Notes: generated by a model from the sequence alone, not told the origin. Counted from the first letter of the stretch, positions 38,540-49,355 are shown. The stretch is 64,000 bases of DNA from an uncultured Gardnerella sp. (GCA_947088155.1 CAMUFL010000001.1:179111-243110); one strand, 5' to 3'. A program made the numbers and translations.

Positions 38540-40147
38540 TTATTTTTTCATTACTCCTTGCCACAATGTAGTACTTTGCAATTTGCCATTAATAGTATTC
38601 TGAAAATGTCGATCTTGCTCGCGCACACTTTTAGATCCGAGTTGAAGAGCATCTTCATAAGCTGCAGTATGGTAATGCAAATCATGAGTTAAAGTTCCTT
38701 CTTCTGGAACATCATTAACGAATATTCCGTCATTATCGAATTTTTTAATCGAATATTGTTTGCCAGAAAAACGCGTGACTCCAGGAGGTAAAGAACGCTT
38801 AGATTCTTTAACATGAATTGCATGCCCATGAATAGTCACCCAATTATTTCTACGAGGATTCTCCTTGCCATCTAAAGAAGGTACAATCTCATCGTCCATC
38901 TCAATACTAGTAACCCAAGTCTTCTTAGGAATTGGATGATTTGCAATAGGAGATCCAGCAGTAACAACATGCTGTATGTTGTACTGTTTAGAGTAATCGC
39001 TTGCAATGCTTGCTGCAACAATGCCTCCCTGAGAATGGCCTACTAAAGCAACAGGCTCGTTAGGTTTAATTCCAGAACGTTTCATAGCTTCTACAACCAT
39101 TCGAGTGCTATCAGCTTGTTTTCTCATTAAAGAACTATGACTCATTACTTCTGCGTTTTGTGCCCAACCAAAAGGAGAGTGTGCTTTACCGTCAGTTCCT
39201 GGAATTATTACTAACCATGACGAACTGCCATCGCTGCGCTTAAAACGTTGAATTGCAATAGTAGCAGCATCTGGATTAACAAGTGGTGGCCTAACGCCCA
39301 AATTTCCGCTTCCAAGTTCCGTTAAATTTTCTAAAGTTTCAAGCAGATTACGTCCAGGTCTAGCAAGAACAGATCCAGGTTTTCTCCACGTCTCATTTAC
39401 TTTAGTGAGAAGTAAATTATTACCTTGCTTTCGATCATTAATAGGCGCGCTTACGAAGCTAAGAGCACTAGAAATAAATGGAATAGCTTGTGATAAATAT
39501 TTTTGAGCATTGGATAAAAAGTTTAGTGAGGTTTCACGCTCTTTTTTATTTATGGGGCCTTTCGCATTTCCGGCAATAAATATTGGCAAACTTGTAATAG
39601 GATTTAAAATAAGGTGCTGCGATAAACCTCGAATAATTCCTTGTTGCATACTCTTAGTTGCGTAGGACCATTTAGCAAGATATTGGAAACCTGAATGATT
39701 TTTATCATCTTGTTTGACAGCAAGACTTGCGGACAATAAAACGTGTAAAGCAAAAATAGGGTTTGCAAGAGCCAAGAAAGAAATTTTATTGTCTAACTCG
39801 TCTTTTGCACGAAATTCTGCATCTTCATATAAATTATTTGCTCTTACAATAAGAAAAGCAAGATTTTCTAAATTTTGAGACATTAAATAACATTTATGAG
39901 CATACTCATGACATATGCTTTCAGTTAAAAATGATTGCGAAGAATCATGAATATATGCTCCTGATTCTTTTTGTATACCATAATTTTGACCGGCAATAAC
40001 CATCGCTGCATTAAGCCATAAATTTTTTAGCGTAAGCAATTCTTTAGCAATATTGTTGAGTTTTCTGGAAAAACTAATATACGCTTCTCTATCAGCAACG
40101 CTAATCGTCATTCCACCTACAACAGAGGACTTAACTTTCCAAGACAT
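38540..40147 (-). CDS. Large alpha/beta hydrolase with helical N-terminal domain
   Basis: 535 residues. The first 250 residues are mostly helical, without signal peptide, and resemble LXG/WXG-type targeting regions only in general character. The C-terminal hydrolase has the nucleophile elbow VALVGHSQGGIVAASIA, an oxyanion-region VIIPGTDGKAHSPFG, the likely acid in SIEMDDEIVPS, and candidate His in GHAIHVKES or LTHDLHYH. It is therefore a lipase/esterase-like enzyme. An earlier ATG (40180) is in frame, but GGAGGA just upstream fits ATG 40147, which starts one base after the stop of the WXG-like gene 40149-40337. The pairing suggests export through a type VII-like route (inference). Confidence 0.72.
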   Translation of the reverse strand: MSWKVKSSVVGGMTISVADREAYISFSRKLNNIAKELLTLKNLWLNAAMVIAGQNYGIQKESGAYIHDSSQSFLTESICHEYAHKCYLMSQNLENLAFLIVRANNLYEDAEFRAKDELDNKISFLALANPIFALHVLLSASLAVKQDDKNHSGFQYLAKWSYATKSMQQGIIRGLSQHLILNPITSLPIFIAGNAKGPINKKERETSLNFLSNAQKYLSQAIPFISSALSFVSAPINDRKQGNNLLLTKVNETWRKPGSVLARPGRNLLETLENLTELGSGNLGVRPPLVNPDAATIAIQRFKRSDGSSSWLVIIPGTDGKAHSPFGWAQNAEVMSHSSLMRKQADSTRMVVEAMKRSGIKPNEPVALVGHSQGGIVAASIASDYSKQYNIQHVVTAGSPIANHPIPKKTWVTSIEMDDEIVPSLDGKENPRRNNWVTIHGHAIHVKESKRSLPPGVTRFSGKQYSIKKFDNDGIFVNDVPEEGTLTHDLHYHTAAYEDALQLGSKSVREQDRHFQNTINGKLQSTTLWQGVMKK

Positions 40148-40148
40148 A

Positions 40149-40337
40149 CTATATTCCTCCGCGAATGTTATATAACGCATACGCTTGTGCGGAAATATTT
40201 TTCATACTATGACGAAAATGTTCGGCTGCAAGCCCTTGCCAATCTTCTAATTCAGTCGCTGCGGATTCTGCTATAACGCAGCGAGCGCACTCTTGAGTGC
40301 GTTGTATAAGCCATTGCCATTCGTAATATGTGTGCAT
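40149..40337 (-). CDS. Small WXG100-like protein
   Basis: 62 residues. The segment ELEDWQGLAAEHFRHSM has the WXG turn (W33-Q34-G35) between two predicted helices, as in ESAT-6/WXG100 proteins, though it is shorter than the usual 95-100 residues. Its stop codon ends one base before the ATG of the alpha/beta hydrolase and supplies that gene's ribosome site (GGAGGA), so the two are translationally coupled. No clear ribosome site precedes ATG 40337, so the start is uncertain. A role as targeting partner of the hydrolase is inference. Confidence 0.55.
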   Translation of the reverse strand: MHTYYEWQWLIQRTQECARCVIAESAATELEDWQGLAAEHFRHSMKNISAQAYALYNIRGGI

Positions 40338-40447
40338 AATCGTTATTACACACGTTCATTAATAAAAAGTCACTAAAAAATATTCAATGTGGTTAAAAGG
40401 TTATTCAATGCTTATTGCTTCGCTTATAACCAATCTTGAAGATTTAA

Positions 40448-41038
40448 TTACCAAGGCTTATTGCTGCTTTCATCAGTTTTAGTACGTTTTTCTGTCTTTT
40501 CTAAACCTTGCTGGTCTTCTTGATCCTGTGAATATTTAGAATCCACATGATCGTTCTGTTTTAGCAAGTTTTTAACTTTATTGCGCTGAGTATTGTCCAA
40601 CTGAGGCTTAGACGAATCTGACTGCTTTTTATCTTTAGAAGAATTGTCAGAATTATCGTTTTTAAAATGATTGTTATGCTTTTTCGGTTTCTGTTGCTTA
40701 TTAGTATTGTTTTGATTCTGCTTTAATTTTTCTGTTAACTTTCGTGATAATTCAGCATTTTTGTCAATACTATTTCGAAGTTGAGGAAGCAGCATCATTT
40801 CTTGAGATTTAGCATCATCAAATTGAGCATCAGTTTGCTGTTGCTGAGTTAAAAGCACATTCTTGTCGCTATCGATACTCTTGGAAGATTTTATGTTAGA
40901 AATAAGGCTATCAGTAGCAGCATTATATGCGTATTGTGCTCTCCAATTTACGATAGCAAAATACGCTATTAATATCGCAATAATCAAGAACAAGAATGTA
41001 ACAATGCGAATAATTGTGCGACTAGACATGTGCTTCAT
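40448..41038 (-). CDS. Single-span membrane protein, last gene of the MoxR/VWA operon
   Basis: 196 residues, family not recognised. One N-terminal transmembrane helix (about 11-31, IVTFLFLIIAILIAYFAIV) is followed by a helical segment (about 35-105) and a very polar Lys/Asn/Gln/Ser-rich tail. The frame opens further upstream, but ATG 41038 forms an ATGA overlap with the preceding VWA gene, and AAGGAAAT lies before it. It is thus translationally coupled to the operon. It may be an accessory subunit specific to bifidobacteria (inference). Confidence 0.65.
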   Translation of the reverse strand: MKHMSSRTIIRIVTFLFLIIAILIAYFAIVNWRAQYAYNAATDSLISNIKSSKSIDSDKNVLLTQQQQTDAQFDDAKSQEMMLLPQLRNSIDKNAELSRKLTEKLKQNQNNTNKQQKPKKHNNHFKNDNSDNSSKDKKQSDSSKPQLDNTQRNKVKNLLKQNDHVDSKYSQDQEDQQGLEKTEKRTKTDESSNKPW

Positions 41039-42150
41039 ACTAATTTCCTTGAAGTTATAAACCACGACATTAATTCCCAAATTAAAAGTATCGACGCAAA
41101 TATTGCAAACGGCCAAATAATTGGTTCAGGTCTCAAACGAGGCTTTGCTGTCTCGTTCATTCTCCATTGGTGTGAAAGAATTGGTTTTGCTTCGTCTCCA
41201 AATGTTACATTTAAAGATGAGTGCATATACTTGCCGCTAAGCTCATCGGCAATATTTCGTAAGTTCTTTTCATCAAGCTTTGAAATGCCAGGATTGCCCG
41301 TAGCAGGATCAATAACCCATTGATTAGAGGTATTGTTTTCGCTGTAGTCGTCAAGTTGCAGCTGTGTTTTTTCCAAAGGTATTTTAGCTCCTTTAGATGA
41401 GCCTATTCCAATAACAAATGCGTTAGTAATATAAGCTCTGAGCGATGAAAATGTGCGGCGCTTCCGTTGAGTTGTTTCCTCACCGTCGCTTATAACATAC
41501 AAAACTGTTGTGTCATCTGGATGAGCATCATGTATAGCTTTTGCAGTAAGCAAAGTTTGATCTATAGGTGCGTCAAGACTAGTTCCAGTAGCTACGCTAG
41601 TTGGCTCAGTTCGTAGAGTATTTATCCAATTGTCAACTGCTCTAGCATCAGGCGTCAATGGGACATCAACAGACGTAGAAGCACCAAAAGAAATAGCAGC
41701 AAAACTTGAGTTAGCATAGGATTTTGTTATTTGATGAATAATATTCCTTGCTGCTTCAATACGCTCAATCTTACTATTTTTTGCATAATCAGCGTCTTTT
41801 GCTCTCATTGAACCTGTTATATCTAGAGCAATAATCACGTTTGTTGCATTTACTGCTCTTTGTAAAGTTGAACGCATAATACTTGGAGATAGCACGCAAA
41901 TTATTAGCATTATACATATGCCAATACGTCTTAATCTCATGCAAAAAGTTTCATCACTTGATTCAGGTTTCCTGCGTATAGGCACAATTTCAAAAAACAT
42001 TGCTGCCAACAAAACCAATATTGCAATAATCGCAATAATCCAACCATATGATGGAGAAAAAACCAACTGACCTGCTTGAGAAGTGTCAGAAGCTTCAGTT
42101 TTAGCATGTGCAAACAGTAGGGTAGTAGCAGAAAATAGTGTTGTTGTCAT
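41035..42150 (-). CDS. VWA-domain membrane protein (BatA/BatB-like)
   Basis: 371 residues. Transmembrane helices lie near residues 37-55 and 80-96 and at the C-terminus (WPFAIFASILLIWELMSWF). The von Willebrand factor A domain between them has an intact MIDAS motif IIALDITGSMRAKD (DxTGS), the conserved Thr near ATGTSLDAPIDQ and the Asp in VISDGEET. ATG 42150 overlaps the preceding VWA stop (ATGA), and AAGAGGA is its ribosome site. With the MoxR ATPase and DUF58 protein it forms a membrane-bound metal-ion-dependent complex of the MoxR-VWA type. Confidence 0.85.
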   Translation of the reverse strand: MTTTLFSATTLLFAHAKTEASDTSQAGQLVFSPSYGWIIAIIAILVLLAAMFFEIVPIRRKPESSDETFCMRLRRIGICIMLIICVLSPSIMRSTLQRAVNATNVIIALDITGSMRAKDADYAKNSKIERIEAARNIIHQITKSYANSSFAAISFGASTSVDVPLTPDARAVDNWINTLRTEPTSVATGTSLDAPIDQTLLTAKAIHDAHPDDTTVLYVISDGEETTQRKRRTFSSLRAYITNAFVIGIGSSKGAKIPLEKTQLQLDDYSENNTSNQWVIDPATGNPGISKLDEKNLRNIADELSGKYMHSSLNVTFGDEAKPILSHQWRMNETAKPRLRPEPIIWPFAIFASILLIWELMSWFITSRKLV

Positions 42151-43283
42151 CGCTTCATCCTCTTTGCAATAGCTAGCCAAATCACAACGCTAAACACAGT
42201 AAACAAAACCCAAAGACCAGGATCGTCACTAAATGCAGACTGAGCAGCGCCTTGAGGAATTGCTGTATGTCTTTTTTCAATTTCTTTTACTAAATTAATA
42301 ACGGAATCAGAATTGCGTTGAGACAGGAAAATTCCACCATGAGATTCAATAAGCCGTTTCATTTCTAATGTAGTGTCATCATTCTCATTCTGTTTTGCGC
42401 CAGAATATAACCCATCGACAGTAATTTTAGCCTGCTTTGTTAAATCTAAAGCTTGCTTTAATGAGTAAGTTTGTTTTCCAGAAACAACATTATCTGTAGC
42501 AAGAACAATAGAAGAACTTCTATTAAAACGGCTTTGTATTTTATGGTTATTATGAGCAGAACCATAAATAAAACCTGGAAGCATTGCTGCGCAACTAACT
42601 AAACCGTCTCCAATAAGCGATGTTGCGTTTTTGCGATTTTGAGTTCCTTCAAGCCAGTCAGAAATTTCTTGATATTGACGTTGTTGTAAACGATTAATGC
42701 GACTTTGCGATTGAACTCCGCCAAGCAAATTTGCAGCATATTGCAATTGTTTTTTAGCCAATCGATAGTCGTCAGTCAGTGGAAAAACTGTCCTAGATGT
42801 GGAGTTAAAAATGCTCAATCCAATGCGTTCACCCTGAAAATGCTCAATAAAATTAAGATACGCTTGAATCACTTCGCGATCATATGGTAGAGCAGAACCT
42901 GAAACGTCTAAGCATAAAACAATGTCTCTAGAACTAACTTGCTCGTTCGCATTAAACACTCGTGCTGGCCTGGAAGCAACAGCAAGCGCACTGCACAAAG
43001 ATACTACCAATGCAGCCGTAGCAAACCTTCTAAACATTCGCCACATATACCATGAATGACTAGTAGTAGTTCCTTGTAGATCATTGTCAAAAGTAAAAGT
43101 ATAGAATTTTCGCGTAATATTACTAGTTTGACTCTTATACTTCTTTTTTAAAATATTGCTACGAATGGAATCTAAAATTAGTAAGACAGCAAAAATTGCT
43201 ACAGAAACAACAACACCTGCAACAAAAAGCAGCGGCCATTGCCATCTCCATGGCCATATGTATTCCCAAACATTATTACTCAT
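42147..43283 (-). CDS. VWA-domain membrane protein
   Basis: 378 residues with an N-terminal transmembrane helix (about 15-35), a second near 90-105, a VWA domain, and a C-terminal helix (LWVLFTVFSVVIWLAIAKRM). The MIDAS motif is IVLCLDVSGSALPYDRE (DxSGS). ATG 43283 shares its A with the stop TGA of the preceding gene (TGATG), indicating coupling. This and the next gene are divergent paralogues, as are BatA and BatB in other bacteria. Confidence 0.83.
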   Translation of the reverse strand: MSNNVWEYIWPWRWQWPLLFVAGVVVSVAIFAVLLILDSIRSNILKKKYKSQTSNITRKFYTFTFDNDLQGTTTSHSWYMWRMFRRFATAALVVSLCSALAVASRPARVFNANEQVSSRDIVLCLDVSGSALPYDREVIQAYLNFIEHFQGERIGLSIFNSTSRTVFPLTDDYRLAKKQLQYAANLLGGVQSQSRINRLQQRQYQEISDWLEGTQNRKNATSLIGDGLVSCAAMLPGFIYGSAHNNHKIQSRFNRSSSIVLATDNVVSGKQTYSLKQALDLTKQAKITVDGLYSGAKQNENDDTTLEMKRLIESHGGIFLSQRNSDSVINLVKEIEKRHTAIPQGAAQSAFSDDPGLWVLFTVFSVVIWLAIAKRMKR

Positions 43284-43810
43284 CAACGTTTGTCCTTCGT
43301 TTGCCAGCCTTCAAGCAATACTAAAACCCATTCAGCAGCCTGCTCAACAGTAGTATTTCGCGCTTGCTCGTTTGCTTTGCGATCAGCAAATTCTGGAGGA
43401 TACAAAGCAGATATTGTTTGGCGTAACATATCAGCACCTTTTTTATTGCGCCATTTCAAACGCAAAGAAGCCAATTCTCCCAAAGTGTGAGTTTGAATAT
43501 CTTCACCGCTCATCTTCGAAATATAAGATCTAGCAATAGACGCCAATTTTGCACAAGCCTGATCTTTAGTAAGTTCATTGTTATGATACTTCTCAACAAT
43601 CGCATCAATATCTTTACGCCAAGCTTGTTTGTTTACATTATGAACGTGAACTGCTTCTGTAGAATTGCTACTTTCAGCTAATTTCTTTGGCTTTTTAAAA
43701 GAAAAATATAAAACCGCAAAAGCAATAAAGATAACAACAAGCGATGCAGAAAGTAGTATTAAAAAAAGCGTTTCATCATGTAAAGGCTTTTGAATATCTT
43801 CCAGGCTCAT
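43283..43810 (-). CDS. Membrane protein of the MoxR/VWA operon
   Basis: 175 residues. One transmembrane helix (about 15-37, LILLSASLVVIFIAFAVLYF) is followed by a cytoplasmic helical domain with a conserved-looking LGELASLRLKWR and ALYPPEFADR. Position and layout match the DUF4381/DUF4129-like small membrane protein found between DUF58 and VWA genes. The frame opens at 43843, but AAGGAGG directly before ATG 43810 sets the start, two bases after the DUF58 stop. Confidence 0.75.
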   Translation of the reverse strand: MSLEDIQKPLHDETLFLILLSASLVVIFIAFAVLYFSFKKPKKLAESSNSTEAVHVHNVNKQAWRKDIDAIVEKYHNNELTKDQACAKLASIARSYISKMSGEDIQTHTLGELASLRLKWRNKKGADMLRQTISALYPPEFADRKANEQARNTTVEQAAEWVLVLLEGWQTKDKR

Positions 43811-43811
43811 T

Positions 43812-44753
43812 CTATTCAACCTCCTTGCTAAATGAGTCAGCAAGATAATTTGTACGGCTCACTTTTTGCGCAGAAATATGGAAAACTTCTTCACTTGAAG
43901 AACCATGAATTATTGAAGATTGAACACCAAGCAGCATATCGTATAAAGCGTTTATTCTAATATTTCTACGAGCTTCAACTTCATTTTTATTTGATTCTTT
44001 TTTCAAAAACGCTGGTACTTTACGTAAAGTAATTCCATCAAATATTTGCAAATCAATTGCAGAATCAAAAGGATTAATAGGAGAAATAACAATAACAACA
44101 AGCTTATGGTTTTGCGTAATTTTGCGCAAAGATTCAGCGTTATGAGCTTGTAATGCATACTCATCAGTTATTAAAACTACCAGACCATTATTGTCAATAT
44201 TTTTTAGTAGCGAAGTAAGCAACGCATCAATATCTCTGGTATTTTTACGAGTATTAAGCAACGTATAATCTAGATTTCGCTCAAAATCAGAAAAGTTGCT
44301 AGCAGCATGAACATTGATAACATTTTTTCCATCTGCACACAACAACGAAACAGCATCATGACGTTTTAAACTCAAAGACGCAAAAAAGCATGCAGAATTA
44401 GACGCAACTTCATACAGAGATTCTCCAGAAACACAAGCTCCATTCATATTTATGCTTGTATCTAAAGCAATCCAAGTATGAGAAGACGAAGTACGCTCTC
44501 TAGAAGACACCATAGGCTGTCCAGTTCGAGCGCTCGCAGACCAGTTCATCATGCGAGCTTCATCTCCTGGCTGCCATGCGTGTATGTCAATAACATCACC
44601 TGTGCCAAAACGCCTGTGCGAAGGATGGTCTCCCTCTAATAAGCCTAAAGCTTTACGCGCAATAGGCAAATCAATTCGCTGATCCAAAAGCTCAATTTTG
44701 CGACGCACGGCTTTAGCAGGTTCAGATAATACTAACCGCTTCGTACGCATCAT
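43812..44753 (-). CDS. DUF58 family protein
   Basis: 313 residues. The hallmark DUF58 block is present: GTGDVIDIHAWQPGDEARMM followed by NWSASARTGQPMVSSRERT. The second half resembles a VWA fold, with HTWIALDTSINMNG at the MIDAS position; there the motif is degenerate (DTSIN rather than DxSxS). No membrane helix is seen. The ATG overlaps the moxR stop (ATGATG). DUF58 proteins regularly follow moxR. Confidence 0.88.
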   Translation of the reverse strand: MMRTKRLVLSEPAKAVRRKIELLDQRIDLPIARKALGLLEGDHPSHRRFGTGDVIDIHAWQPGDEARMMNWSASARTGQPMVSSRERTSSSHTWIALDTSINMNGACVSGESLYEVASNSACFFASLSLKRHDAVSLLCADGKNVINVHAASNFSDFERNLDYTLLNTRKNTRDIDALLTSLLKNIDNNGLVVLITDEYALQAHNAESLRKITQNHKLVVIVISPINPFDSAIDLQIFDGITLRKVPAFLKKESNKNEVEARRNIRINALYDMLLGVQSSIIHGSSSEEVFHISAQKVSRTNYLADSFSKEVE

Positions 44754-45883
44754 GGCACAGGAACCGTCTTAACTAATGCATCAATTACTTGATCTGTAGT
44801 AATAGAATCAGCTAAAGCTTCAAAAGTTAAAAGTATGCGATGCCTTAACACTTCATGCGCAAACAATTTAATATCTTCAGGTATCACATAATCGCGTCCA
44901 GAAAGTAAAGCGTGAGCTTGAGCAATACGAATAAGTGCAATTGATGCACGAGGGCTAGCTCCCATACGAACCAATGAATTAATCGTAGGAAGTGGATGCG
45001 TACCTTCACCGCGAGAAGTGGCAACAAGATCAACTACATACTTCATAACTGCTTCAGAAACGTGTATGTGACGCGCTGCAGTACGCATAAAAACAACATC
45101 TTGCAAACTTATGCGTTGAGTATTTAGCTTTGAAGGATCAACGACATCCGATCCTCGTTGAGTAAGTAATTGCAGCATACGAACTTCCTCGTCAGGATTA
45201 GGGTAAGTCATAACTGCTTTTACCATAAAACGATCCATCTGGGCTTCTGGAAGATTAAATGTTCCTTCTTCCTCAATTGGATTTTGCGTAGCAATAACCA
45301 TAAATGGTTGAGGCAGAGGAATTCTTTCGCCTCCAATAGTTGTTGCTCCTTCTGCCATAGCTTCAAGCATTGCAGATTGAGTTTTTGCGTTTGAACGATT
45401 AATCTCATCCAACAAAATAACATTTGCATGGATAGGACCAATTTGCGTAGTAAAACGTTGGGAAGCAAAATCAAAAACTTGAGTACCAACTAAATCTGCT
45501 GGCATTAAATCCGGAGTACACTGCACACGACGGAAACTCCCTGACATAGCTGTTGCAAGAGTTTGAGCAGCAGTAGTTTTTGCGAGACCTGGTACTGATT
45601 CAATAAGAATGTGTCCGCCTGCAATAAGAGTAAGGATAAGAGACTCTCGTAAAGCGTCTTGACCGACTAAGGTTTGTGCAAAACGTGCGCGCAAAATATT
45701 TGCAATTTGCTGGCAACGACGTATGTCATCACTCGAAATAGTTGCAGTAACTTGCGCACTTGTATTAGAAACAGCAGACGGCTGAGGTACAGCTGATCCA
45801 ATGCCAAGCTTAGAAGCAATTGAAGTTTTATCGGTTAACGGTTTCTTCTGTGGTTGCGGTGGAAATAATGCCATAAGAGACAT
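44750..45883 (-). CDS. MoxR family AAA+ ATPase
   Basis: Chaperone-like AAA+ ATPase (377 residues). Walker A ESVPGLAKTTAAQTLA, Walker B ANVILLDEINRSNAKTQSAM, sensor 1 MVIATQNPIEEEGTFNLPEA and the lid-domain VRMGASPRASIALIRIAQAH are all present. MoxR proteins assist assembly or metal insertion of VWA-linked complexes. The first 60 residues are a Pro/Thr/Ser-rich extension. It leads a six-gene overlapping minus-strand operon. No strong ribosome site was seen before ATG 45883. Confidence 0.93.
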   Translation of the reverse strand: MSLMALFPPQPQKKPLTDKTSIASKLGIGSAVPQPSAVSNTSAQVTATISSDDIRRCQQIANILRARFAQTLVGQDALRESLILTLIAGGHILIESVPGLAKTTAAQTLATAMSGSFRRVQCTPDLMPADLVGTQVFDFASQRFTTQIGPIHANVILLDEINRSNAKTQSAMLEAMAEGATTIGGERIPLPQPFMVIATQNPIEEEGTFNLPEAQMDRFMVKAVMTYPNPDEEVRMLQLLTQRGSDVVDPSKLNTQRISLQDVVFMRTAARHIHVSEAVMKYVVDLVATSRGEGTHPLPTINSLVRMGASPRASIALIRIAQAHALLSGRDYVIPEDIKLFAHEVLRHRILLTFEALADSITTDQVIDALVKTVPVP

Positions 45884-45964
45884 TTTAACCGATATGCAGT
45901 ACTGACATGTTCAAAAATGGCATTTTTATTGTCTTTATAAGATAATTTGCAATATTTAAGACAA

Positions 45965-46681
45965 TTAGATTTCTTGAGAATCTAGGGACCAATTAATTGG
46001 CGAAACTCCCATATTAATTAAGGCCTGATTAGCTCTTGAAAATGGATGCGATCCAAAGAATCCTCGCATTGCAGAAAGAGGGCTTGGGTGCGCTGATGTA
46101 ATAAGAGTTGCATTCGTCAGCAAAGGAGCCAAACTTTGCGCATTACGACCCCATAAAATAGCTACAAGCGGCAATGGATTACCATTGCAATCAGTTCTAT
46201 TGTTTAATGCTCGAATAGCTGCATCGGTTACAGGCTCCCAACCTTTTCCTTGGTGGCTATTTGCCTTACCAGCCTCAACAGTTAAACATCTGTTAAGAAG
46301 CATCACACCCTGCCTGGTCCACGGTGTTAGATCTCCACTCTTTGGAGTTTCTACGCCTAAATCGTTTACTAATTCTTTATAAATGTTTATGAGACTTTTT
46401 GGCAGTGGGCGCACTTTTGCAGCTGTGCAAAAACTTAAGCCTACTGGATGGCCCGGCGTTGGATATGGATCCTGGCCAACAATTAAAACTTTAATGCTTT
46501 TTAGTGGAATAGAAAAAGCACGCAAAATATTGTGGCTAGCAGGAAGAATATGATGTCCGCTTTCTATCTGCTCTCGCAAAAATACTCCCATTGCGCGTAT
46601 TTGTGGCTCAACTGGCTTTAATGCTTCAGCCCAATCAGGATCCATTAGCTCGTTTAAAGGTTTAATATTTTGAGGATTCAT
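45965..46681 (-). CDS. ung: Uracil-DNA glycosylase
   Basis: Removes uracil from DNA, starting base-excision repair. Family 1 motifs: [20 protein letters not shown] (catalytic Asp in GQDPY), [31 protein letters not shown] and the His motif [13 protein letters not shown]. The frame opens at 46726, but family N-termini favour ATG 46681 ([13 protein letters not shown]), giving 238 residues; the ribosome site is weak either way. Confidence 0.95.
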   Translation of the reverse strand: MNPQNIKPLNELMDPDWAEALKPVEPQIRAMGVFLREQIESGHHILPASHNILRAFSIPLKSIKVLIVGQDPYPTPGHPVGLSFCTAAKVRPLPKSLINIYKELVNDLGVETPKSGDLTPWTRQGVMLLNRCLTVEAGKANSHQGKGWEPVTDAAIRALNNRTDCNGNPLPLVAILWGRNAQSLAPLLTNATLITSAHPSPLSAMRGFFGSHPFSRANQALINMGVSPINWSLDSQEI

Positions 46682-46810
46682 ATTGCTACTGTATGTCAAG
46701 GCATACCATAAAAGGAAATTAATCAAATTTTCTAAATTTGTGCTTTGTGCTAAGCATTGGATAATATAGATTCATTGTTGTTTAAATGATCTTTTATAAG
46801 GAGTGCAATT

Positions 46811-47485
46811 ATGGCGCGAAATAATCAGAACGTGTCGTATACGCCTGATGCTTTTGATGAGCCACCAGAGGGACCAGTTGGAGTTCATCGTGGAAATCCT
46901 GCGTGGTATGCCGTAATACTTCCTTATTTTGTTGCATTAATCATTGCGGCGGTTGTTGGCGTTTTGGTTTGGGCTATTGCTTCTGGTGAAATCTCACATC
47001 TTCCGTTGCCTTGGAACCATCAGCAACAATCATCTCAATCAACATCTCCTGCTAAGCCTTCTGAAAACAAAAAGTCTGCTAAAAGCGACGAAGATAAATC
47101 TTCTGAAGACGAAGATGATGACGACGATAATAATAAATCTGAAGAAAATAAATCAGATAAGAAAGATGCTGATGACTCTAAAGATAATTCAGCAAATGAT
47201 TCTAAAGCACAAACTTCACTGGACAAATCAGTTGCTGTGAAAGTTCTTAACGCAACCAAGATAAGCGGTCATGCTGCTGCTGGCGCAGATAAGTTAAAGC
47301 AAGCAGGATACGCAAATGTGACAGCTGGAAATCCAACTGGTAAAGTCCCAAGCGAATCTGTTGTTTGGTATAAAGACGATTCCCAAAAAGCTGCAGCTGA
47401 AGATATTGCAAAGACTTTAGGTATTAGCGCTGTCGAAAACGAAAAAGAAATCGTTTCTCCGATTGTAGTTGTGCTTTGCAAGTAA
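46811..47485 (+). CDS. LytR_C domain membrane protein
   Basis: 224 residues. A short cytoplasmic N-terminus is followed by one transmembrane helix (about 37-57, ILPYFVALIIAAVVGVLVWA), an extremely charged low-complexity linker of Glu, Asp, Lys and Ser (about 75-135), and a C-terminal LytR_C domain (VAVKVLNATKISGHAAAGAD, then KLKQAGYANV and VVWYKD). LytR_C domains are found on cell-wall glycopolymer ligases and on stand-alone envelope proteins such as this one. AAGGAGTG precedes the ATG. Confidence 0.82.
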   Translation: MARNNQNVSYTPDAFDEPPEGPVGVHRGNPAWYAVILPYFVALIIAAVVGVLVWAIASGEISHLPLPWNHQQQSSQSTSPAKPSENKKSAKSDEDKSSEDEDDDDDNNKSEENKSDKKDADDSKDNSANDSKAQTSLDKSVAVKVLNATKISGHAAAGADKLKQAGYANVTAGNPTGKVPSESVVWYKDDSQKAAAEDIAKTLGISAVENEKEIVSPIVVVLCK

Positions 47486-47503
47486 TATTTTTCGCATAAA
47501 AAT

Positions 47504-47535
47504 AACCGGTTAGAATTATTTCTAACCGGTTTTTG
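47504..47535 (+). terminator. Terminator before groEL
   Basis: A perfect 11-bp stem, AACCGGTTAGA (47504-47514) with TCTAACCGGTT (47521-47531), and a T run. Confidence 0.92.
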
Positions 47536-47554
47536 TGTATAAACGCCAAAAAAG

Positions 47555-47581
47555 TTGGCACTCGGGTACATAGAGTGCTAA
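47555..47581 (+). promoter_or_regulatory. CIRCE operator 1 (HrcA)
   Basis: Arms TTGGCACTC and GAGTGCTAA are separated by nine bases, one mismatch from the CIRCE consensus. TTGGCA may double as a -35 element, with TAATCT (47579-47584) 18 bases on. HrcA repression of groEL is expected; hrcA is not in the window. Confidence 0.88.
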
Positions 47582-47589
47582 TCTTCAAA

Positions 47590-47616
47590 TTAGCACTCAA
47601 GCCTTGAGAGTGATAA
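47590..47616 (+). promoter_or_regulatory. CIRCE operator 2 (HrcA)
   Basis: Arms TTAGCACTC and GAGTGATAA with a nine-base spacer, one mismatch from consensus. Centre-to-centre distance to operator 1 is 35 bases. The spacer itself continues the inverted repeat (CTCAAG/CTTGAG). Confidence 0.85.
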
Positions 47617-47627
47617 TAAGCAGCTGA

Positions 47628-49310
<1,683 letters not shown>

Positions 49311-49355
49311 ATAAAAAAATAAAAGTGGCTCAAAAGTCTAAAACTTAATAGTTTA

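Noticed and set aside
40399..40441. Terminator between the MoxR/VWA operon and the WXG-hydrolase pair
   Set aside because: GGTTAT/ATAACC is only six base pairs with a loop of about 31 bases, too weak to call either way.
47590..47616. A HAIR (HspR) operator inside the second CIRCE element
   Set aside because: ACTCAAG and CTTGAG are present but in the reverse order and with the wrong spacing for HAIR (CTTGAGT-N7-ACTCAAG).
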